DNA from: Candidatus Saccharimonadota bacterium
Lineage (GTDB): Bacteria; Patescibacteriota; Saccharimonadia; Saccharimonadales; Saccharimonadaceae
Assembly: GCA_030523715.1 (NCBI GenBank)
Contig: JAUNHY010000002.1
Coordinates: 52,332 to 99,176, forward strand
Length of the DNA: 46,845 nucleotides
Direction: 5' to 3'
This document shows positions 22,834 through 29,708 of this stretch, piece after piece. How positions within the stretch are numbered: position 1 is the first letter of the stretch; the number at the start of each line of letters is the position of its first letter. A program made the position numbers and the translations under genes. The notes below the pieces were generated by a model. The model was not told the origin of the DNA, did no database searches, and saw only the letters and a program-made list of their open reading frames with translations.

Positions 22834-24105
22834 ATGGCTCAGTATAAGGTCCCTCAAGATGTTGAGGCCGACGATAAACTCCTCGGACCTTTTAGTTTTC
22901 GGCAGTTTATATACCTTTTGATTGCTGCCGCTCTGATTGCCGTTGCGGTCCTTCTTTTTCGAGTCTTTCCACTTTTAGTTATTCTTCCGTTGCCATTCGT
23001 CTTATTTCTATTAGCACTTGCACTCCCGCTCAAGAAAGATCAGCCAATGGAGACTTATCTTTCCGCCGTTATTTCTTATTACATGAAGCCACATAACCGC
23101 ATTTGGGAACCAGGTGAACCAGAATCAACTATCGTAATTACAGCACCAAAGAAAACCGACGAAATTCACCTTAAGGATCTTAACCAAGACGAAGCAATGC
23201 ATCGCCTTTCCTTCCTTGCTGATATTGTCGATACCGAAGGCTACGCTATTAAAGGTGGTAGTACTAATGGCATTAGAGAAGACGTTATTGCTGAAGCAAA
23301 CGCCACCAAAGACATCTTTGAAACTCAATATGCTGCCTTTAGCCAACAGAATTTCCAACAAACTGTCGATACTCACCATGCCGAACTCGTAAATCAAATG
23401 CGTGACGCAATCGCAAAGAATAGCGCCCAAGTATCGCAAAACACTACTATTAGCCATACTATTTCAACTGGCCCGACTCCACCAAAAGTGGATTACAATG
23501 ATGTTATTGCTGCCGCCGAGCCAGCTGCGCCAGTTACACCAGTTACGCCACTACCACAATATCCGCAACCTACTCCTGTCGCGCAAACTGCTCCAAATCT
23601 TTCACCACCGAATTTCGTCACTAATGCTATGCAAGCAGCACCAGTTGCCGTCGGTGTAGCAACGGCTACGCCAACTACCGGCCCAACGCTCGAATCAATC
23701 CAGGCCGAACTAAATAACCTCCCACCACTACCTGGCACCACTCCAGATCCGTCCACAGGAGCCAGCCTCACAACCGAACAAAACACTAACCCGCTCGCCG
23801 AAGAATCAGTTTCTGCAAACGATAATATTATCAAGCCTGATCTACCTCTTCCAGACGACGTTGTCGAGCAAATCGCCGAAGAAGAAAAACCCTCTACCGA
23901 ATATATTCCAGCCGACGTCGCCGCCCGCCTTGGCAAAGACGACGAAGAAGATACTGGTCGCGTCGACCAAACTTCGCAAACCACTCCGAGCCAAGATATA
24001 ATTGATCTCGCAAATAATTCCGATTTCTCGATTGAAACTATTGCCCAACAGGCAAAACGTATCAATGATAAGCAAGATAATGAAGTTTATGTATCATTAC
24101 ATTAA
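22834..24105 (+). CDS. PrgI-like T4SS membrane protein with long disordered tail
   Basis: 423 residues. The start AQYKVPQDVEADDKLLGPFSF (split for length: AQYKVPQDVEAD, then DKLLGPFSF) and the following two helices (about 28-46 and 50-70) match the PrgI family, small membrane proteins encoded next to VirB4 in Gram-positive conjugation loci. Residues 75-180 are polar and partly helical; 190-400 are Pro/Thr/Ala-rich and acidic, likely disordered. TATTAT ends 6 bases before the ATG at 22834 and there is no Shine-Dalgarno; the frame starting at 22810 reads through it. Nine bases later the TraC-like gene begins. Probably a VirB3-type channel partner of VirB4. Confidence 0.8.
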   Translation: MAQYKVPQDVEADDKLLGPFSFRQFIYLLIAAALIAVAVLLFRVFPLLVILPLPFVLFLLALALPLKKDQPMETYLSAVISYYMKPHNRIWEPGEPESTIVITAPKKTDEIHLKDLNQDEAMHRLSFLADIVDTEGYAIKGGSTNGIREDVIAEANATKDIFETQYAAFSQQNFQQTVDTHHAELVNQMRDAIAKNSAQVSQNTTISHTISTGPTPPKVDYNDVIAAAEPAAPVTPVTPLPQYPQPTPVAQTAPNLSPPNFVTNAMQAAPVAVGVATATPTTGPTLESIQAELNNLPPLPGTTPDPSTGASLTTEQNTNPLAEESVSANDNIIKPDLPLPDDVVEQIAEEEKPSTEYIPADVAARLGKDDEEDTGRVDQTSQTTPSQDIIDLANNSDFSIETIAQQAKRINDKQDNEVYVSLH

Positions 24106-24114
24106 GGAGTAAAC

Positions 24115-25002
24115 GTGCAACCAAATCAACAAGGATTCCCGATGCAGCAAAACCCACAAATAATGGGTGGCGCGCAGCCGATGACGGGACAACCACAATT
24201 CACTGGAACCCCTATGGGGCAACAAACCATGCAGCCTGGCGCCGTTATTACGAGTCAAGCCGCACCTGGACAGCAACCAGCCGTCCAACCACAAGTTAAA
24301 GAAAACTCAAATTCCACACAGGCCACGCTGCTTATTTCTGAGCTGCGCGACTCAATGGTAATTATGAAAGACGGCTCTTTCCGTGCCGTCGTTGCATGTA
24401 AATCTATTAACTTCGACCTCATGTCCGAAACTGAACGCGAGGCCGTCGAATACTCCTATCAAAACTTCTTAAACTCCTTAAACTTCCGCGTTCAAATCTT
24501 AATTCGCTCCCAACGTGTGGATATCGGCCCATACATCGAGCGCCTCTCCGAACTCCGTCGCAATAATGATAATATGCTTCTCGGTATCCTTATGGATGAC
24601 TACATTAACTTCATCGATATCTTGAGTCAGGAAGCAAACATTATGGATAAATCCTTCTTTATTGCTATTCCATATTACACAACTTCCGAAGCAGAGAAAG
24701 CCGTCGAGCAGACCAAGAACCTCTTCGCAACTTTCAGCAAGAATAAAGCTCCAGCTATTACCCGTATTAATCGCGATACTTACGATAAAGCTGTTACAGA
24801 AATCAATAACCGCGTCGAAGCCGTTATTTCCGGTCTCTTCTCAATCGGTATTCATTCCGTTCGCTTAAACACCAAGGAGCTCGGTCAGCTTTACTACAAC
24901 TTCAATAACCCAGATACCGCTGTCCGCGAACCACTTGGTGACTTCAATAAGCTCGCACATCTTTATGTCAGAAAAGGCGACAAGCCGGAGGGAACTAACT
25001 AA
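24115..25002 (+). CDS. TraC-like protein (N-terminal half of a split VirB4)
   Basis: 295 residues starting at GTG, with AAGGAG 6 bases upstream. The first 60 residues are Gln/Pro/Gly-rich. From about 65 onward (TQATLLISELRDSMVIMKDGSFRAV, shown here as TQATLLISELRD then SMVIMKDGSFRAV) it matches the N-terminal domain of TraC/VirB4 proteins that precedes the ATPase domain; no Walker motifs are present. Its last base overlaps the ATG of the VirB4 ATPase gene (TAATG), so the two subunits are made together. Likely membrane-proximal partner of the ATPase. Confidence 0.8.
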   Translation: MQPNQQGFPMQQNPQIMGGAQPMTGQPQFTGTPMGQQTMQPGAVITSQAAPGQQPAVQPQVKENSNSTQATLLISELRDSMVIMKDGSFRAVVACKSINFDLMSETEREAVEYSYQNFLNSLNFRVQILIRSQRVDIGPYIERLSELRRNNDNMLLGILMDDYINFIDILSQEANIMDKSFFIAIPYYTTSEAEKAVEQTKNLFATFSKNKAPAITRINRDTYDKAVTEINNRVEAVISGLFSIGIHSVRLNTKELGQLYYNFNNPDTAVREPLGDFNKLAHLYVRKGDKPEGTN

Positions 25003-26819
25003 TGGCAAAGAAACAGCAACAACTCAGCGCCGCAGATATTGCCGCGCAAGCTCAACTTCAAGAAGAAGTCGAGATTCAGAAAGCGTTCGAAACCGGTATT
25101 ACAACCTTGCGCGATCTTATTTCGCCATCCAGTATCGAAATTCACTCCGACTATTTCCGTCTTGGTACTAAATACGGCCGCACTATCTATGTTTATGGCT
25201 ATCCACGCACGCTTTATACCGGCTGGCTCAGCTCTATTATTAATATTGACGAAGTTATCGATATTTCCATGTATATTTACCCGGTCGATACTGGCGTCAT
25301 TATGAAGAACCTCTCCAAGAAGGTAACTCAGCTCGAAGCGAGTATGAATATCAATAGAGAGAAAGGTAAAGTCCGTGACCCAGAGCTCGAAGCTGCCATC
25401 TCTGATGCTGAGGAACTCCGCGATCAGCTCCAGGTTGGTGCCGAGAAATTCTTCCGCTATGGCCTTTATGTCACTATTTACGCCGACTCCCTCGATGAAC
25501 TTCAGTTTGTACAACACAAAATTGAAACTATCTTTGGTCAACAAATGGTCTTCAGTAAAGTCGCTAGCTCTCAGCAAGAGCAGGGCATGAATACCACTAT
25601 GCCACAATGTACTGACCAACTTCAGATTCGCCGCAACATGAACACTGGCGCTATTTCCACCAGCTTCCCATTCACCTCGGCTGACCTTACTCAGGAGAAG
25701 GGTATTCTCTATGGTATTAACATGCACAACAACGGTCTTGTTATCTTCGACCGCTTCTCACTAGAAAACGCCAACATGGTTGTCTTCGCGAAGTCTGGTG
25801 CAGGTAAATCATTTACTGTCAAGCTTGAGGCTCTTCGTTCCATGATGGTGGGTACCGAAGTTCTTATTATCGACCCAGAAAACGAGTATCAGAAGCTTTG
25901 CGACGCTGTTGGTGGAGCTTATATCCGCCTCAGTCTTAACTCCGATGTTCGTATTAACCCATTCGATTTGCCAAAGGTCGTTGACGCCGAAGATGCCAAC
26001 GATGCGCTACGTTCAAACCTCGTTACGCTCCACGGTCTCTTCCGCTTAATGCTCGGTAGTGCCACTGGCGGTGGTGCTATCCTTACTCCAAATGAGGAAG
26101 CTGATCTCGATCAGGCACTCATTGATACTTATGCTCGTGCTGGTATCACTAACGATCCACTTACACATAATTCCACTCCACCAACTATTATTAACTTGTT
26201 CGATACCTTGCTTCACATGGGTGGTACTGGTCCAAGCCTTGCTCAGCGTCTCCGCAAATACACTACTGGTACCTTCGCTGGTATTTTCTCCCAGCAATCG
26301 AACATCGATATTAATAACCAGATGGTCGTCTTCAACATTCGCGACCTCGAGGATGAGCTCCGCCCAGTAGCTATGTATATCGTCCTATCGCATATTTGGA
26401 ACATCACTCGCGCCGATCAGCGCAAGCGCCTCCTCCTCGTTGATGAGGCCTGGCAGCTCATGAAGTACGAAGATTCCGCAAACTTCCTCTTTAGCCTCGC
26501 TAAGCGTGCTCGTAAGTATTATCTTGGTCTCACCACTATTACACAGGACGTTGAGGACTTCATGTCATCCAAGATGGGCCGCGCCATTGTAGCAAACTCA
26601 TCCATGCAGCTACTTCTCAAGCAGTCAAGCTCCGCCGTCGATGTTCTGTCTGATGTCTTTAAGCTTACCGATGAAGAGCGCAAGCGTCTCAGTAACTTCC
26701 CAGTCGGGCAAGGTCTCTTCTTTGCCGGTCAAAACCACGTCCATATTCAAATTATTGCATCAGAAACCGAGGAAAGTCTCATTACGACTAACCCAGCTGC
26801 AAAAGAAGGTGCTCGCTAG
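25002..26819 (+). CDS. virB4: VirB4-family T4SS ATPase
   Basis: 605 residues. Walker A AKSGAGKSFT at 263-272, Walker B RLLLVDEAW at 476-484 (Asp481, Glu482), and conserved IIDPENEY (289-296) and TITQDVEDF (about 512-520), typical of the VirB4/TraC/HerA superfamily. The first 240 residues hold the remaining part of the N-terminal domain with a coiled region around 105-145. It powers secretion or pilus assembly at the cytoplasmic face. The start codon overlaps the previous stop, so translation is coupled; TAG ends the gene 11 bases before a separate strong promoter. Confidence 0.95.
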   Translation: MAKKQQQLSAADIAAQAQLQEEVEIQKAFETGITTLRDLISPSSIEIHSDYFRLGTKYGRTIYVYGYPRTLYTGWLSSIINIDEVIDISMYIYPVDTGVIMKNLSKKVTQLEASMNINREKGKVRDPELEAAISDAEELRDQLQVGAEKFFRYGLYVTIYADSLDELQFVQHKIETIFGQQMVFSKVASSQQEQGMNTTMPQCTDQLQIRRNMNTGAISTSFPFTSADLTQEKGILYGINMHNNGLVIFDRFSLENANMVVFAKSGAGKSFTVKLEALRSMMVGTEVLIIDPENEYQKLCDAVGGAYIRLSLNSDVRINPFDLPKVVDAEDANDALRSNLVTLHGLFRLMLGSATGGGAILTPNEEADLDQALIDTYARAGITNDPLTHNSTPPTIINLFDTLLHMGGTGPSLAQRLRKYTTGTFAGIFSQQSNIDINNQMVVFNIRDLEDELRPVAMYIVLSHIWNITRADQRKRLLLVDEAWQLMKYEDSANFLFSLAKRARKYYLGLTTITQDVEDFMSSKMGRAIVANSSMQLLLKQSSSAVDVLSDVFKLTDEERKRLSNFPVGQGLFFAGQNHVHIQIIASETEESLITTNPAAKEGAR

Positions 26820-26830
26820 AGAGTGGGGTA

Positions 26831-26859
26831 TTGACTTTTTAGCACGAGTGTGCTATAAT
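26831..26859 (+). promoter_or_regulatory. Strong promoter with an inverted repeat between -35 and -10
   Basis: TTGACT (26831-26836), 17 bases, TATAAT (26854-26859). The spacer contains TAGCAC-GAGT-GTGCTA (26840-26855), a perfect six-base-arm inverted repeat placed like a repressor operator. The arms resemble a CIRCE half-site, although the spacing differs from CIRCE. Confidence 0.8.
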
Positions 26860-26865
26860 AATAGT

Positions 26866-26912
26866 ATATACATTACTTGCAAAGAATCTCCGAAAACCCC
26901 GGAGATTTTTTG
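26866..26912 (+). ncRNA. Possible short RNA or attenuator leader
   Basis: The promoter at 26831 predicts a start near 26866. Only about 20 bases later a perfect stem (AATCTCCG / CGGAGATT, 26885-26892 / 26900-26907) with a T run follows. The transcript would be about 47 bases, with no room for a gene. It may be a regulatory RNA, or an attenuated leader for the surface-protein gene at 26949, or the hairpin may simply end the VirB4 transcript. Confidence 0.4.
26885..26912 (+). terminator. Intrinsic terminator between virB4 and the surface-protein gene
   Basis: Eight-base perfect stem with AAAACCC loop and six T. Genes downstream have their own -10-like element (TAAAAT, 26933-26938). Confidence 0.88.
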
Positions 26913-26948
26913 CATTTTTCAGCTAAATATTATAAAATATAAACATCT

Positions 26949-29708
26949 ATGGTCTCCACACCAAACAGCGGCCGCTACCGCGGTGAGCATGATCCATATA
27001 ATAATATGGAGAGTGCTGATATTCGCCCAGGATACATCGCTCGTCAAGAGCTTTCCGAGGCAGAGCAGGGTGCTAGCGATAAATCTAACGTTAGCTCCCA
27101 GGATTCGATTAGGACTAATTCTCGTGGTGGCCGTACTCTTGTGCGCGAAAATGCAACTCAGAATGCAAAATCTTCCGAACAGAATCAAAAATCTAATAAC
27201 TTCATCAATTCCGTTAAAGGGAAGAATGGTAAAAATGGCGGCAAACGCGGTTTTCTAAAGAAAACCGGCCCAATCGCTATTATTACAAGCCTTCTTCTTG
27301 GCGGTGGCGCTTTCTTTTACGGTGCTCAGTCTATGCTCGGCCCGCATCTATCATCGCTCTACACCAACGCCACTGATGTGCAGTTTAGTTCTTATAATTT
27401 CCGCAACGCTCGCATTATGTCTTATATGCTTGATGGTGGTGGTCAAATCAAAATCAGCAACTTCACTACCAAATACACTACTTTTACGCCATACATGCAG
27501 AGTCGTCTCAAGAGTAAAGGTATCGAAGTTGGCCATCTTAATTCTAGTGGCGAATTTGTTTCTGGCCAAGCCATCTTCGGCAATTCTACTGTTCTGAAAT
27601 ATGATAACGAAATTATTGATGCTAGCCACTTCCAAGACGCTTTTGCATCTAACGCAAATTTCCGCGAATCCTACTATGAAGCTAAGCGTGGTCGCATCGC
27701 TGGATTCTTCGATGACGTCTCGATGAAATATTATGACCAAAAAGGCGCCACGCGTGACATTTTTGACGATTATAAATCTACTGGCGACACCGATGTTGAC
27801 ACGGTTGAATTTAAACAAACCGTCTCCGACTACGTCGTTGGCGCCGACGGTTCCGTAAGTACTATTCGACATGGCGTGGACGAAGAAACCCAAGAAGAAT
27901 ATCTCGATAAATCCGAAGAAGTTAGTACTAAAAATGTCGATGGCGACACACCAGAAGTTAAGGCGCGCTCAATGGTTAATAGCATCGCCGCTAAAGTTTC
28001 CTCCGTCGGTGTACCAGTCTGTTCCGCACTTCGTATTGCCAACCTTGCCGCCGTTGCAGTTTCCGCCTATCAAATCTATCAATCCATCGCATACTTCTTA
28101 AGTCTCATGGAGCCAATCAGCAAAACTATGGCTGGCGAAGGCGATCAATCCGCCATTAATGAGACTCTCAACTTCATGACATCGCAATACACTACTAAAG
28201 TCGACTATGTTAATTCTGACGGCAAACAACAGACTAAAAACGTCACCGGTTCCATGCTCGAATCCACTGGCTCCAAACTCATCATGGGAAACACTAAATC
28301 CCCAGCCAGTGAAACCGCTCCATATTCATTTGACAACATTACTAAAGCCGCAACCACTATCGCTATCAGTACCGGCGCTACAAATGTTGTTTGTTCTGGT
28401 GTCATGGCCGCCAGCGCCATTGTTTCACTTGCTTCTGCTGGCGTTCCTGGCGGTAAACTCGCAACTTTCGCCGTTAGTATGATTGCAAAAACTATTGGCG
28501 GTGTCGTAATTACCGGCGTTGTCGCCGCTATTGTTAGCGCTATTATTCCTTATGTCGCCAAGATTTTCGCAAGCAACATTTTTGAAACTTATACTGGTAT
28601 TCCAGCCGGCGAATTATTCTCTCAGGGCGCCGCTACCGCCAATTTCTCGCTTGCAACTCAAGGTAGCGCTTATATGCCTTCCGATACTGAAGCAGTTAAA
28701 ACCCAAAATCGCAAAACTACTTTAGCGCTCGCTCAGGAAGCTGAAGTTGACCGCCTTAATCGTAGCCCATTCGATATCACTAGCACTAATACTTTTATGG
28801 GCTCACTATTGTCTAAGTTTTCCTACATGGCTTATTCCAGTAATATTGTAAGTGCCGTTAGTTCATTTAATAACATTACTGTAACCGCTATTCGCAAACT
28901 CACTCCAGCTTCTTCTGCCGCCGACGAAGAATTAATGTACACCTCCAATTATTCCGAATGTCGCGGCAATTCTAACGCCGCTTGTGATATGTATGGTCTC
29001 CCAATTGTCACTTCCGACTATTCCACTATTGATATTAAACCAGACGACCCAACTTACGAGTCTGTCGTTTCAAGAAATCTCGATAGTAACGGCAATATTA
29101 AAGAAGGCTCCGAGCTCGCAAAATTTATTAATTTCTGTAAAAACCGCAATTCACCTTGGTTCGTAAAAGATGCCAATATTCTTAACGCTCTCCAAACCGA
29201 CTTCGGTATCGTCGTAAATAATATCCCGTACGTAAATGATATTCTCGACATTGTTAATGCCGCCGAGGATGTCGCTAACGAACCATGGGCCACCGGCGAT
29301 ATTTGTATGAATACTTCCAGCAACTCACGCTGGGATAGTGAATTTAAATATTACCAACGCTACATCGAAGATATGCGCATTATTGGCGGTATGGAAGAGG
29401 AGACCGGCGGTAGCAACCCAGTCCTCGCCTACGAAGCAAAATATGAAGCTACTCACCCAATTGACACTTCCTTTGAAGGTACACTCGCACGCATTTCTGG
29501 TCTCACTAAAAATGATGTCGCTTTTCTAATGGAATACACTCGCTACTCTACCGAAATCGCCAATTATGATCCATCTGAACGTTATAGTTTCGTCGAAGTT
29601 TCCGAACCAGAAAAAATCCATTTCGAAGAAAATATTATCCCAGATTATTCCACGGTAATTACTAAATCCGAGCCGATCTTTATTGATAAACGGAACTACC
29701 TCGTATGA
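26949..29708 (+). CDS. Large membrane/surface protein of the T4SS locus
   Basis: 919 residues of no family I recognise. Residues 1-108 are polar, with Gly/Lys-rich GKNGKNGGKRG just before a helix at about 110-132, an orientation that keeps the N-terminus inside. A 220-residue exported polar domain follows, then two hydrophobic zones (about 355-390 and 470-545, the latter Gly/Ala/Val-rich and able to cross the membrane several times), then a 370-residue C-terminal domain with paired cysteines. The ATG at 26949 has an A/T-rich -10-like element about 10 bases upstream and no ribosome site. Its TGA stop overlaps the ATG of the next gene (ATGA), so the two proteins are coupled. Could be a channel subunit or surface adhesin acting with the hydrolase. 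Confidence 0.7.
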   Translation: MVSTPNSGRYRGEHDPYNNMESADIRPGYIARQELSEAEQGASDKSNVSSQDSIRTNSRGGRTLVRENATQNAKSSEQNQKSNNFINSVKGKNGKNGGKRGFLKKTGPIAIITSLLLGGGAFFYGAQSMLGPHLSSLYTNATDVQFSSYNFRNARIMSYMLDGGGQIKISNFTTKYTTFTPYMQSRLKSKGIEVGHLNSSGEFVSGQAIFGNSTVLKYDNEIIDASHFQDAFASNANFRESYYEAKRGRIAGFFDDVSMKYYDQKGATRDIFDDYKSTGDTDVDTVEFKQTVSDYVVGADGSVSTIRHGVDEETQEEYLDKSEEVSTKNVDGDTPEVKARSMVNSIAAKVSSVGVPVCSALRIANLAAVAVSAYQIYQSIAYFLSLMEPISKTMAGEGDQSAINETLNFMTSQYTTKVDYVNSDGKQQTKNVTGSMLESTGSKLIMGNTKSPASETAPYSFDNITKAATTIAISTGATNVVCSGVMAASAIVSLASAGVPGGKLATFAVSMIAKTIGGVVITGVVAAIVSAIIPYVAKIFASNIFETYTGIPAGELFSQGAATANFSLATQGSAYMPSDTEAVKTQNRKTTLALAQEAEVDRLNRSPFDITSTNTFMGSLLSKFSYMAYSSNIVSAVSSFNNITVTAIRKLTPASSAADEELMYTSNYSECRGNSNAACDMYGLPIVTSDYSTIDIKPDDPTYESVVSRNLDSNGNIKEGSELAKFINFCKNRNSPWFVKDANILNALQTDFGIVVNNIPYVNDILDIVNAAEDVANEPWATGDICMNTSSNSRWDSEFKYYQRYIEDMRIIGGMEEETGGSNPVLAYEAKYEATHPIDTSFEGTLARISGLTKNDVAFLMEYTRYSTEIANYDPSERYSFVEVSEPEKIHFEENIIPDYSTVITKSEPIFIDKRNYLV

